Source: Anaerocolumna chitinilytica (lineage in GTDB: Bacteria > Bacillota > Clostridia > Lachnospirales > Lachnospiraceae). Taken from it: DNA of 64,000 nt. Position 1 is the stretch's first letter; each line of letters starts with the position of its first letter. Below the pieces are notes generated by a model, which was not told where the DNA came from, searched no databases, and saw only the letters and a list, made by a program, of their open reading frames with translations. The translations under genes and the position numbers were made by a program. The stretch is taken from assembly GCF_014218355.1 (NCBI RefSeq), contig NZ_AP023368.1, positions 4,279,501-4,343,500 on the forward strand. The letters are read 5' to 3'. Positions 15,964 to 25,516 of the stretch are shown here, one piece after another.

Positions 15964-18090
15964 TTGCTAGACTGCACTATTAATTTGAAAAGAATTATGG
16001 ACACCTACTTAATGGCTACAGAAAATGGTTCCTTTTTCTTTGATATTCGACTAAATCTGATTTTATCCAACACTGATTATACTACTGTAAATGAATTAAG
16101 CGACTTGGGTTTCGATCATGTATTGTCTTTTCTTTCAGAAAAATTTTCCAAGACTGTAAGCGATAAAAGATACTTTGCTTTTTTCCTTCACGATAGTATT
16201 ATTTGCCATATTGTTTTTATAGTCAGAAATAACAATTATATCGGAGCAATTGTATCCGATCCTATTATAGTAAGAGAACTCTCTGATGTAGAATTTGATG
16301 AATTTACCGAACCTCTCCATCTATCTGAACATAAGAAATCAGAAATTCGCAAGCTTCTAATGAGAAAGAAAACCATTGTCTATGAAAAAGCAATATCATA
16401 CGGAACTGTTTTATATTCACTCAGTACCAGCCTAATGAAAGAAAATGCTCCTATTCAAATAATAAAAAGTAATCAACAAACGGTAAAAAAGTCTATTAAA
16501 CCATCCTCTATTTCAGAAAATCGTAAGTGGAATGTCAAGGGAATTGAACGTCATATTCCATCCTCAACCTATCTAAGCCTTAAGCAGGCAATACAGGAAG
16601 GTGATACACAAAGGCTTTTAGATCTTATTAATCAGCAAAGCGCTTCTTTCGCCCCAGTGCATCAGTTCTATAATACAGATCATATAAGAAGCATTAAAAA
16701 CAGCTGTATTAAACTATGTTCCATGGCCTGTTATACTGCCATCGATGCCGGCGCACCTTATGTGCAGACACTGGATATGACAGACGAAATGATTCTTCGG
16801 ATGGAACTTACTAATAATATTACTGAGATCTATGAAATGATGAAGAATGTTCTGGCGACGATTACAAATGCGGTCTCCAAGAGCAAAAAAAGTATCTATT
16901 CCCAGCCTGTAAGAAAAATCATAGACTATCTCTACAGCCATTACAGCGAAAAAATAACACTAGAGGATTTATCCAACCTCACCCGTTTAAGCACCTATTA
17001 TATTTCTAATTTAATAAAGTCAGAAACCGGTTTATCCTTAAATGATAATATAAATAATATCCGTATTGAACAAAGCAAAAAACTCTTACTGGAAAAGAAT
17101 TCAAGCATATTAGAGGTTGCACAAAGCGTCGGTTTTCATTATCAGAATCATTTTGCAGCAGTATTTAAAAAATACTGCGGAATCTCTCCTTCAGACTATC
17201 GGAATGCTCATGGCATCAGCTTCGTGGGAATGACTTCAATGACTGAAAACGCATATTATAATCTAATATCGCAAATAGTTTTTCAAATCAAAACAAAACT
17301 TACAATCTTTGACGGTCATTATGATGTGGCACGGATTGTGAATCCCATCGAACATACAACCTGGGTGATATCTGGTGAAGAAATCCCGAATGAATCTGCT
17401 TGCTATTACTTTTGGAACAATAACGAATCCTGTCAAAATTGCATCTCTATTCGGGCATATGTTCAAAACGATACCTTCTTTAAGCTGGAACAAAAAGAAA
17501 AACAAACTTACCTGGTTCTTGCTTTTCCTGAACATATAGGAAAATCCGTTTATATAACTGAGCTTTTAAAGGATATATCCAACCAGTCTATTATTAACAT
17601 AGCTGCTGCTATCACTAATCCACTTCTTGAGGCAGCTGATAAATCGACAGATAAGCAGACAGGATTTTATACCAGGTATTACATTGATAAGCATTTACCT
17701 TTAGATATACGCAGATCAAAGGCAGAGCGGGAACCTTTAACTTTAATTACAGTTGTATTCACACTACCGGAGCTATCCAATGACATTTATGAATTCCTGC
17801 CTCTTCTTTCAGAATCAGCCCATGCCTGCCTTCCAGGACCGGAAGACTGGATTGGGCATTATGCCGGCAATATACTTCTCTATGTTCTGCATGGTAAAGC
17901 AGATGAACAGATACAAGAGATAAACCATCTCATACAAACCACCTTAAAAGGCAGATTAAATTCTATTGGCTTTTCAGATATTGGAGTACAGACAGCAGAC
18001 CAGCATCTAAGCCAGGAAGTCTTCGAAGCAGGCGAACTTTTTTATCTGTTGTTTGCCAAATTACACGCGAAAGCTCAATCAGATACATGA
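15964..18090 (+). CDS. AraC-type regulator with N-terminal sensor and degenerate GGDEF-like tail
   Basis: 708 residues. It starts at TTG 15964 with AAAGGGGG 7 nt upstream. Residues 1-170 form an unassigned sensor region. An AraC HTH pair lies at about 315-415 (LEDLSNLTRLSTYYISNLIK, then SILEVAQSVGFHYQNHFAAV). Residues about 560-700 look like a GGDEF fold: TRYYIDKHLPLDI resembles the usual opening, and GHYAGNILLYVL sits where RYGGDEF would be. The catalytic motif is lost, so it would bind rather than make c-di-GMP, if anything. It is divergent from the EAL-HDOD gene, sharing a 210-bp promoter region. Confidence 0.65.
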   Translation: MLDCTINLKRIMDTYLMATENGSFFFDIRLNLILSNTDYTTVNELSDLGFDHVLSFLSEKFSKTVSDKRYFAFFLHDSIICHIVFIVRNNNYIGAIVSDPIIVRELSDVEFDEFTEPLHLSEHKKSEIRKLLMRKKTIVYEKAISYGTVLYSLSTSLMKENAPIQIIKSNQQTVKKSIKPSSISENRKWNVKGIERHIPSSTYLSLKQAIQEGDTQRLLDLINQQSASFAPVHQFYNTDHIRSIKNSCIKLCSMACYTAIDAGAPYVQTLDMTDEMILRMELTNNITEIYEMMKNVLATITNAVSKSKKSIYSQPVRKIIDYLYSHYSEKITLEDLSNLTRLSTYYISNLIKSETGLSLNDNINNIRIEQSKKLLLEKNSSILEVAQSVGFHYQNHFAAVFKKYCGISPSDYRNAHGISFVGMTSMTENAYYNLISQIVFQIKTKLTIFDGHYDVARIVNPIEHTTWVISGEEIPNESACYYFWNNNESCQNCISIRAYVQNDTFFKLEQKEKQTYLVLAFPEHIGKSVYITELLKDISNQSIINIAAAITNPLLEAADKSTDKQTGFYTRYYIDKHLPLDIRRSKAEREPLTLITVVFTLPELSNDIYEFLPLLSESAHACLPGPEDWIGHYAGNILLYVLHGKADEQIQEINHLIQTTLKGRLNSIGFSDIGVQTADQHLSQEVFEAGELFYLLFAKLHAKAQSDT

Positions 18091-18201
18091 CACCCCTCGC
18101 AAGTATCGATTGCTTTCAATAAATGTTGTGTTTCCCAAATAAATTAAAACACCACTTGAACAAGACATTTTAACGTACTCGTTCTATGTGGTGTTTTAAT
18201 T
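18088..18201. repeat. Repeated intergenic element with terminator, copy 2
   Basis: CACCCCTCGCAAGTATCGAT and TGCTTTCA, a spacer, TGTTTCCC, then hairpin arms TTAAAACACCAC / GTGGTGTTTTAA (about 18145-18200). It is the same design as 14398-14518. It lies between two convergent genes and must serve as their shared terminator. Confidence 0.65.
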
Positions 18202-18213
18202 TAATCGGTTTTT

Positions 18214-19719
18214 CTAATTCAAATATTTATCAAACCGCTTTGTACTCTCAAGAACCTCTGTTAAATATTCTTTTGCAGTTTCTGATTTCTCGAGGTTTTT
18301 TTCACTGATGGCAGATACTTCTTCAGAACTTGCTGTAATCTCCTGTGTTGCGGCGGATAATTGACTAATACTATCAACTATCTGGTTATTCGCTTCTGCT
18401 AACTCTGCTAACATAATATCTATTTCTTCGATGTGCCCGGAGAGTATATTTACATCTTCATTTATTTTCTCAAAACTTTGAGAAGCCGTGGTAATAAGGT
18501 TTCCTTGATTTTCAGTGGACAAAATTGATTCTTTTACATGGCGGATTGCATCTGAAGCATTCAGATTTAATTCCTCAATTATCTTTGAGATATTTTCCGT
18601 AGAAACTCTTGTCTGTTCTGCCAGCTGTCTAATTTCTTCTGCAACAACCGCAAAACCTTTACCAGCTTCACCGGCTCGTGCACTTTCTATCGAGGCATTC
18701 AACGCTAACAGATTTGTTTTATTGGATATCATAAATATCATTTTTGCGATGTCTTGTACTTCACTCATTTTATTATGCAATTTATCCATAGAACTAACTA
18801 CTGTCTCATTGGTCGATGCAATATAACTTGACTGGCCCTTTAAGTTCTCCATAACGGCCAAGCCATTCCGAACAGATTCCGCTGCATTGGCAGCAATCTC
18901 TACCATCTTATCAGAATGTTCTATGGTTTGATTAATGGATTGCTGGATATTATGGGTCATAATTGTCTGTTCCTGAATATTATCGGCCGTAGCCTGTGTA
19001 CTGGCTGATACTTCACCAATTGATGAATTCACTATTTTTGTAGACTCTCCGAGGACTTGTACAAGTTCATTGCTTTTTGATGTTCCGTTCTTTACTATTT
19101 TTGCAATATCTAGAATATCATTTACCATTATATCTTGAATTTCTTTCTGATCCTTTACCGTATAAAGTGAATCATGGGAAAAACGATGCCCTATATCTGT
19201 GCATTTATAAATAGTATTAAGAGTTAAAAGAATAATAATTAGTTCCAAAATATTTTGAAATATATCCGTAGTCCCGGACATTATTAAAAGCACGGAATAG
19301 ATAATATTAACAATACTGCTCCACAGACAAAAAATCCTCACTAATTTGGTATTGTAAAATAAAATTACTGCTGATAATACAGGGATTACACTTATCCTGA
19401 CAAAACTGCTCTCATCACTCAAAAGGAAAATAGAGTATATAATCATGTAACTGATCAGGCTTCCCCACCCTAGTATATTACTAATAGGTTTCTTAATATA
19501 AACCGCCATGTTAATGGTAAATGCAAGGCAGCATAATGGAATAAGAATGGCAGGTATGATAAAGGAGACATCCTTTGTCATGTAATTTCGAACCAGGACT
19601 GCTATATACAAAGCATATAGTATGGTAGTTCCTAAAAGTATAAATCTGTTAATAACTTTGTTTCTTTCTGATTTCTCGTTAAACCTTCTGATTTTCAGTC
19701 CTTGATAAATAGTATCCAT
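18214..19719 (-). CDS. Methyl-accepting chemotaxis protein with a multi-pass membrane sensor
   Basis: 501 residues. Residues about 25-175 contain six hydrophobic helices with very short loops, so the sensor is within the membrane and not a large outside domain. Residues 215-500 are the coiled-coil signalling domain. Its hairpin tip, [20 protein letters not shown] then [17 protein letters not shown], is the CheA/CheW contact site. It signals to the flagellar motor in the cytoplasm. Typical receptors have a periplasmic domain and HAMP; neither is visible here. Confidence 0.9.
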   Translation of the reverse strand: MDTIYQGLKIRRFNEKSERNKVINRFILLGTTILYALYIAVLVRNYMTKDVSFIIPAILIPLCCLAFTINMAVYIKKPISNILGWGSLISYMIIYSIFLLSDESSFVRISVIPVLSAVILFYNTKLVRIFCLWSSIVNIIYSVLLIMSGTTDIFQNILELIIILLTLNTIYKCTDIGHRFSHDSLYTVKDQKEIQDIMVNDILDIAKIVKNGTSKSNELVQVLGESTKIVNSSIGEVSASTQATADNIQEQTIMTHNIQQSINQTIEHSDKMVEIAANAAESVRNGLAVMENLKGQSSYIASTNETVVSSMDKLHNKMSEVQDIAKMIFMISNKTNLLALNASIESARAGEAGKGFAVVAEEIRQLAEQTRVSTENISKIIEELNLNASDAIRHVKESILSTENQGNLITTASQSFEKINEDVNILSGHIEEIDIMLAELAEANNQIVDSISQLSAATQEITASSEEVSAISEKNLEKSETAKEYLTEVLESTKRFDKYLN

Positions 19720-19831
19720 AGCAATTGATTATTTCTCCTTTTCGTCCCAGTAAAATGGTATTATTTAGAAGAATATCACTATTGTCGAATTAAGTCAATC
19801 TTATACAGTTTAAGAAAAGAAAAAATCATTC

Positions 19832-21310
19832 TTAAAGATACGTCTCCATTTCAACAAAGTCTTCATAGACGGTTTTTTCAGTGAATCCTACCGATTTATA
19901 CAGTTTTAGGGCAGCCATATTATGTCGGTGAACTCCTATAGTAAGGTATTTACATCCTTGAGATTTCAGGTAGGTAAGCCCCTGCATCATCATGATTTTA
20001 CCAAAGCCTCGGTTTTGATATTTCTTATCAATCAAAACACTTTCAATATAGTAATTCTCGTTTTTCCGATCAACCTTAAAAGCAACCAAACCAATGGAAT
20101 ACTCTCCTTCCATTAGCACAAATAGCTTCTGTTTATATGCATATGCAATACAGATAGCCCGCTTGGCATTACTCATATACTCCAACTGCTCCTCTTCAAT
20201 GGATAATTCCATGGCATCCCAGAGATTCCTTTTATTAAAAGGAACCAATTTTGTATCTTTGGGGAACACAAATGCTGAGGTAACCAATTTTCTAAACTCC
20301 TTACGGAATTGGCTGATAGAATCTCCGCCGACACTGCGTTCTATCAGTTCACTGTTTGTAAGATGAAGAAGGCCTAATTTCTCCTTCCAGTTCAGATAAA
20401 GATAACAGCTCCAGCCTGTACTGCCGTATTCCAGACCGCGAGCACTTAATAGGCCGGAAACGGAATTAAAAGCTATACTTTGTTCAAAAGTTGCAGGTGT
20501 GGTAATTGCTTTCCAGGCCTTTTCCGACAGAAGCCTTTTCTCTACCAAGGCTTGTAACAGCTTCTTAGCCTCTCTGTAATTTATCCCAAAGGCATATTTT
20601 ACATTCTCTTCGTATTCACTGTTTATGTAGCTGTTCATATGGTATACGGCATAAGGTTTTGTATCAGGTTTTTTATAATCTCCTTTTATACCAATGGGAG
20701 CGAATATAACCTCTCGAAGGTAATCCGGCAGCTTCATTCCTGCACATCTCTCTATTACTTCCCTGATAAATAGCGTTTCTGACATATTATCCAAGTCATC
20801 TGCTGGTTCCGTTCCGGGCAAACAAGTTAGTGCCTTATTGTTAACAAAAGAAAAAGCATCGTAAAAATCCCAGGGATGTGTAAGGAGCTTACGATCCTTG
20901 AGATTACGCTGTTCATCAATAAGATTCTGATACGCTATATCCTCCTGCTTATTTTTCATAATACCACTGTTAAAAAAATCCGGAATACCGCTCTGCTTAA
21001 GACATAGCTGCTTCAGTGTTATTTCAGTTGCATGGCTGTATTCCGGAATATAGGTGTCTATTGTTTCGGATAATCTTATTTTCTTTTCATCCAGCAACTT
21101 TCCAATGCAAAGACCCATTAAGAATCTGCTGTTATAGGAGATAAGATAAGTGCTGTCTTCTTTGATCGGTATTAATTTCTCTCTGTCTGCAAAACCGTAG
21201 TAATTCTCATGATACCACTCATGTTCCTTTACAACAGCAACAGCACCGGAAACATCCCATTCTATTACGCATCGATTTATCTTTTCACTCAGTCCTGCTT
21301 TATCTAACAA
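19832..21310 (-). CDS. Beta-lactamase-fold hydrolase-like domain fused to GNAT acetyltransferase
   Basis: 492 residues from TTG 21310 (AGAGGAGG, 7 nt). Residues 1-340 follow the serine beta-lactamase/esterase fold (TYLISYNSRFLMGLCIGKLL, then LKQLCLKQSGIPDFF), but the S-x-x-K active motif reads S-Y-N-S, so the general-base Lys is missing. Residues about 380-492 are a GNAT domain: IESVLIDKKYQNRGFGKIMM is the acetyl-CoA loop, with NMAALKLYKSVGF after it. It may acetylate a ligand bound by the dead hydrolase domain. It ends the transcript of a broken kinase gene upstream. Confidence 0.7.
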   Translation of the reverse strand: MLDKAGLSEKINRCVIEWDVSGAVAVVKEHEWYHENYYGFADREKLIPIKEDSTYLISYNSRFLMGLCIGKLLDEKKIRLSETIDTYIPEYSHATEITLKQLCLKQSGIPDFFNSGIMKNKQEDIAYQNLIDEQRNLKDRKLLTHPWDFYDAFSFVNNKALTCLPGTEPADDLDNMSETLFIREVIERCAGMKLPDYLREVIFAPIGIKGDYKKPDTKPYAVYHMNSYINSEYEENVKYAFGINYREAKKLLQALVEKRLLSEKAWKAITTPATFEQSIAFNSVSGLLSARGLEYGSTGWSCYLYLNWKEKLGLLHLTNSELIERSVGGDSISQFRKEFRKLVTSAFVFPKDTKLVPFNKRNLWDAMELSIEEEQLEYMSNAKRAICIAYAYKQKLFVLMEGEYSIGLVAFKVDRKNENYYIESVLIDKKYQNRGFGKIMMMQGLTYLKSQGCKYLTIGVHRHNMAALKLYKSVGFTEKTVYEDFVEMETYL

Positions 21311-21329
21311 TTTGTTGCCTCCTCTTAGG

Positions 21330-21664
21330 TTATATTTGCACTGCGATGTCATTGCTAATCTGGTTCACAATATCATTAAGGCTTAAATCCATAGACAATT
21401 TCACTTCAGGGATAATCCCTAAAAAGTCCCTCTCCTGCCACCATTTTCTCATGTCAACTTCACCAAATTCATGGGCATTTGGCTTTTGCTGATGACGAAT
21501 TAAGGTTTCTTCAAAAGGAATATCAAAGTAATATGCCAAAATTCGGTTGCCTGAGAAATCAACATTGTACCGTGCCCGAATTTTTTCTGCAAGGCTTTTC
21601 CTGTTGTAGTCTTGCCACTCCCGGAATTACCTCTTAATATAATCAAAAGTGCAGTATCCTCCAT
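21330..21664 (-). pseudogene. P-loop kinase with internal deletion
   Basis: From ATG 21664 the frame encodes LLIILRGNSGSGKTTTGKAL, a P-loop, then about ten residues on jumps out of frame. The conserved C-terminal part (AYYFDIPFEETLIRHQQKPN, then EVDMRKWWQERDFLGIIPE) continues in another frame to 21330. The middle of about 60 residues, carrying the catalytic Asp region, is missing. It is clearly a dead gene of a common Firmicutes kinase family. Confidence 0.7.
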
Positions 21665-21877
21665 TATAGAAACCATATCCTTTCAAAATACGTTCATAAT
21701 CTGTCTGAGATTATTTTTTTCTTTTCTCTTCGTTTATATTAATAAAAATTCTATTCTCTTGTTCTATATGGAACAGTCTAACTCGTATTATAGCATAATA
21801 TTGGAAATTATAGAACGTATCTCTGGAAACTTCCGGTTTTAATAATAAATTATTACATACCTTTCAGAATTCAAAAA

Positions 21878-22015
21878 GCTCGCAGGGTCTCTTTATAGGA
21901 CAGCCCGCGAGCTTATATAAGCTTTATATTTTCTATATTTTCTCTGTATTTTTTTCTATATTTCTTTCTATATTTTTTCTATATCTTTTTATATCTTTTT
22001 TTATATCTTTTCTTA
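21878..22015. repeat. Terminator hairpin followed by TTTCTATAT low-complexity tract
   Basis: GCTCGCAGGG and CCCGCGAGC form a hairpin (21878-21912). The next 95 bp are runs of CTATATTTTT-like units, about ten imperfect copies. This tract lies just after the 3' end of the minus-strand AraC-VOC gene. Such tracts expand by slippage. The 355-bp gap holds nothing else. Confidence 0.65.
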
Positions 22016-22018
22016 GAC

Positions 22019-22825
22019 TCAAACAGAGGTTTCAAAAAACCGAATGATGGAACCATCGATTGTAGTTACGCAGCATTCCTTCGCCCCCCAGGGTTGCTCA
22101 TATATCTCAGATATTTGATTCCATCCGTTATCTCTGACAAACTTATGGAAGGTATCAATTCCTTGAATATTAATAAAAGCTACTACCCCTTTTCCCGGCT
22201 CACCGTTGAATAGATGAATTCCTCGAAAGGGAGTCAGATTAGCAACGATTAACTCTCCCGGATAATCAAACACACATCCGTATATCGGATTATCCTTTTC
22301 ATCTCTCCCGCATATATCTCCATACCATCCAAGGACATCGCGAAACCATTTACAGGTCAAATCCATATCATTTGTGAAATAAACCGGTGCATTTTCTTTT
22401 ACATAATACCCACGCTTACTAAAACTTGTCATATCATCCATCTCAACCATACCTCCAAATAGTGTTTTTTGAACGGAGAGCTTTTCGAAGCTTGGTAATA
22501 CAATTTTTCGGTCCCGGGCTGCCGAAGGAGTAATTCCAAAGTATCTGTGAAATGCCCTTGTAAAACCTTCCGGTGTATCATAGCCATATCGAAGCGCAAT
22601 CTCAATAATATTTTTCTCTGTTGACATCATTTCCATTGCTGCAAGTGAAAGACGTCTGTTTCTTATATATTCTCCGATAGTGTGTCCGCACAAAATTGAG
22701 AATAAACGTTGGAAATGAAAGGTTGACATACAGGCTTGTTTTGCAATTTCTGTATAGTCCAACTCTGTCGTAATATTGGTTTCAATATAATCTACTGCCT
22801 TCTGAAGCTGTTTTATTTCAGACAT
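22019..22825 (-). CDS. AraC-family regulator fused to a glyoxalase/VOC domain
   Basis: 268 residues with a strong AGGAGGT site. Residues 1-105 form the AraC HTH pair (STFHFQRLFSILCGHTIGEY, then GYDTPEGFTRAFHRYFGI). Residues about 140-268 form a VOC fold: YFTNDMDLTCKWFRDVLGWY at the start, PWGAKECCVTTIDGSIIRFF at the end. The VOC part probably binds a small toxic molecule and switches the activator. The likely target lies upstream or is the operon of the same family at 22991-24720. Confidence 0.85.
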   Translation of the reverse strand: MSEIKQLQKAVDYIETNITTELDYTEIAKQACMSTFHFQRLFSILCGHTIGEYIRNRRLSLAAMEMMSTEKNIIEIALRYGYDTPEGFTRAFHRYFGITPSAARDRKIVLPSFEKLSVQKTLFGGMVEMDDMTSFSKRGYYVKENAPVYFTNDMDLTCKWFRDVLGWYGDICGRDEKDNPIYGCVFDYPGELIVANLTPFRGIHLFNGEPGKGVVAFINIQGIDTFHKFVRDNGWNQISEIYEQPWGAKECCVTTIDGSIIRFFETSV

Positions 22826-22990
22826 TTTCTTACCTCCTGTTCATAAATATTTTATCCGAGGTTAGGGTACTTCTCTTGATAAGAACTGCTTGATTCTGTC
22901 ATTTTTAAATTCATTTTTTCATGTATGTCCTGTTTGACTCTATTGGCTTCTAATTACATAATGCTCTAATTGTACACAATCAAGTATTAT

Positions 22991-23815
22991 CTAAACCATA
23001 CAACTTTCATAAAATCGGTAGATTTCCTCTAATGGAGTTGACATTAAACTATTTACATCGTTAATATGATTTCTCTTTTTATATTCTCTAATTATTTTTA
23101 TACCAAAATAATATCCTGCATTTTGAGGTATTCCTAATTCTTCGCATCCAAATATGTATTTACCTGCTTCCTCCGGCGGTAGACATAATTTAGCTGCAGT
23201 TTTTATTTTTTTCCAGATATCCTCTTCCTCCTTGCTATTTACTCCAAGATGCCACGAGGGACTCTTATCTCCAAATATACTTTCTGCAAAGTCATCCGCT
23301 TCGCCTTCAATAATAATGCTTTCAATCAGCCATCCATGAAGTCCTTCGCCATTATGAAGACAATACCAATAATTTCCCCACACATTATGATGATATTCAT
23401 GAGCAAAGACAAAGGGAAGCCACTCCTCAAAATTGCTGTTTGCAGCATTTATATTTAGGATAATATTTCCCCAAACTCCCGTACCATAGATCCCTTCCGG
23501 TATCCCTGTATTTGAGGGATAGATAGCCACATACATAGTATCTTCATCATCCTTTGGTAATCGATTGCATATATCATTAAAAGTTTCTTCAACCTGATTC
23601 CAGTTGACCGTCTTTAGTGCCTCCAGCTGCTGTTTTGCTTCCGCCTTGTCCAACTGACAAATGGGCATTTTATAGTCTTCCGGAAAAGGCGCCCATTGGG
23701 ATATTGTATTCCAATATGGTTCCACCATAATTACTTTCCAGGTCTCTTGATCCTGATGTTCTGCCCGAATGTAATCTTCAAGCTTCAAATAAGCCGGTAT
23801 TAATTCAATTTTCAC
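22991..23815 (-). CDS. DUF2268-type putative zinc protease
   Basis: 274 residues. The zincin motif is HEYHH (within FAHEYHHNVWGN), and the third ligand is the Glu in IIEGEADDFAES, 37 residues on. This fits the gluzincin-type DUF2268 family. No signal peptide is visible, so it is likely cytoplasmic. It is translated right after the AraC regulator at 23827, with an 11-bp gap, so the two form an operon. The substrate is unknown. Confidence 0.75.
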   Translation of the reverse strand: MKIELIPAYLKLEDYIRAEHQDQETWKVIMVEPYWNTISQWAPFPEDYKMPICQLDKAEAKQQLEALKTVNWNQVEETFNDICNRLPKDDEDTMYVAIYPSNTGIPEGIYGTGVWGNIILNINAANSNFEEWLPFVFAHEYHHNVWGNYWYCLHNGEGLHGWLIESIIIEGEADDFAESIFGDKSPSWHLGVNSKEEEDIWKKIKTAAKLCLPPEEAGKYIFGCEELGIPQNAGYYFGIKIIREYKKRNHINDVNSLMSTPLEEIYRFYESCMV

Positions 23816-23826
23816 GGTATATCCTC

Positions 23827-24720
23827 CTAAAATAAACTGGTTACTGGAAAATATAATGTATAGCCGCTTGTTGGAGAGTCCATCTCAAAAATTGGCGCAC
23901 TATCCAGATCTCTACGTAATTGATAATCAGCATAATTAAAATCAGACAATACATCCCATGCCGCTAAGACATGTCCACCTAACTCGTAGCTCCTATAAGG
24001 CGGCACATTTACCTTCAGATAATCAGAAGAAGGACACATATTGACTTCAAACCCCTTAAAGCTTGGAATAGCTTCTGTAGGTTCAAGTTCGAAACCTAAA
24101 GTTAACGAGGTAAATTTCTGTCCCTTGTAGATATGCGTCAAATATACCCCCTCCATATACTCCACATCTTTCATCTGCCTTATCTTTTCAAAAATCCCAT
24201 TCTTCATGGAGCTGGTATAAAAATCATGCGGGAATAAATCATCGGTATTTCTCATCAAACTATACCATAGACTTTTGGGTTTATGAATTATCTGGACAGT
24301 TGGTTCCGGTAAGACTTGTTTCTTGCTCCTGGCATTTTCATGGGAGGCTTCTTCTGTTACTTCTTTTAACATATTTTCAATCTGATTGCCTTCCAATTCC
24401 CCAAGCTCACGAAATTTTGAGGGAGTAGTCTTAAATGCTGACTTAAAAGCTCGTGTAAAGCTCTCCTGGGACTCAAAGCCATTATTCTGTGCAATCTGAA
24501 TGATACTTGTATTGGTATAACGCAACTCCCATAATGCCTGCGCCATTCTCCTGTATTTAATATACTTACCTAAATTCATATCCGTAGCAGATGAAAAAAT
24601 TCTTCTCAGCTGCTTTTCGGAATATCCATACTGCTGTGCTGCTTTATTGCAGCTTATACTATCCAGTTCTCGTCTGATTTTATCTTTTACTTCACTTACT
24701 ATGCTTTCATAGCTATACAT
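23827..24720 (-). CDS. AraC-family regulator with GyrI-like effector domain
   Basis: 297 residues. The HTH pair is at residues 20-105 (YGYSEKQLRRIFSSATDMNL, then GFESQESFTRAFKSAFKTTP). From about 135 on it has the GyrI-like/SOUL-like ligand-binding fold (FTSLTLGFELEPTEAIP, then LKVNVPPYRSYELGGH). Such proteins bind hydrophobic or cationic drugs and activate nearby genes. It leads the operon with the DUF2268 protease. Confidence 0.8.
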   Translation of the reverse strand: MYSYESIVSEVKDKIRRELDSISCNKAAQQYGYSEKQLRRIFSSATDMNLGKYIKYRRMAQALWELRYTNTSIIQIAQNNGFESQESFTRAFKSAFKTTPSKFRELGELEGNQIENMLKEVTEEASHENARSKKQVLPEPTVQIIHKPKSLWYSLMRNTDDLFPHDFYTSSMKNGIFEKIRQMKDVEYMEGVYLTHIYKGQKFTSLTLGFELEPTEAIPSFKGFEVNMCPSSDYLKVNVPPYRSYELGGHVLAAWDVLSDFNYADYQLRRDLDSAPIFEMDSPTSGYTLYFPVTSLF

Positions 24721-24842
24721 TTCTTCCTTCTTTCATTGTAATGTAACACGGACGTATATTTTTGATATTTTCGGACATATTATAAATTTTATCAACAGAA
24801 CTATAAAGACACCGTTAATGCAATGAATTACAAATGTATACT

Positions 24843-25418
24843 CTAGCTTTTATCATCAAATAAATTTATTTTATCAATTCCAATACAATCAGTATTCTTA
24901 AAAGTAAACTTTACAACCCAAGGCATGAGTGATTTAATTCGTTCAAAGTCATCATATCCAAATGAGCTATCATAGTAATTTATAATTGTGCTAAGAGCAG
25001 TTCCATGGCTCCCAACAACTATATTTTTATTCTGATACTCTATTAATACAGCATTTAGTGCAGAAATATTTCGTTTTTGAACCTCATTTAATGCTTCCCC
25101 ATCAGAATATTTATAATTAAAATCAGCCCATTGCCGCCTACTAAACGTCTGAAAATCTTCAATCCATATACTATCAATTTTCCTTTCACGAAAATCATGA
25201 ACAGACTTAATATGAAGATTATATTTGTCAGCAAAGTCTTTTACTGTATCTACTGCACGCTTATAAGGACTTGATAAAACCACATCAATCATTTTATCTT
25301 TTAAGTAGTCAGTAACAAGTACTCTGTCTTTCATTCCTTTCTCGGTGAGTTCCCTTGTTTGATCATCATGATTCTTATAATTTGGTTCAGCATGTCTGAT
25401 AAAATAAACATGAGTCAT
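24843..25418 (-). CDS. Histidine phosphatase superfamily protein
   Basis: 191 residues. FIRHAEPNY holds the catalytic R-H-A (usual RHG), followed by LSSPYKRAVDT with the second Arg, and later NIVVGSHGTALSTI with the catalytic His. The length fits a small phosphatase of the phosphoglycerate mutase-like branch. There is no signal peptide. The substrate is unknown. Single gene. Confidence 0.8.
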   Translation of the reverse strand: MTHVYFIRHAEPNYKNHDDQTRELTEKGMKDRVLVTDYLKDKMIDVVLSSPYKRAVDTVKDFADKYNLHIKSVHDFRERKIDSIWIEDFQTFSRRQWADFNYKYSDGEALNEVQKRNISALNAVLIEYQNKNIVVGSHGTALSTIINYYDSSFGYDDFERIKSLMPWVVKFTFKNTDCIGIDKINLFDDKS

Positions 25419-25516
25419 AATTTACTCCTATCTAGGTGTTTTTTGCAGCTATATAATATCATACTTGTGAAATCTTTAGTTTTACTTGCATCCTTTATTT
25501 CTAATGCGTTAGCTTT

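Noticed and set aside
21912..22015. A CRISPR array or satellite in the TTTCTATAT tract
   Set aside because: The units are short and irregular with no unique spacers. It is simple low-complexity DNA.
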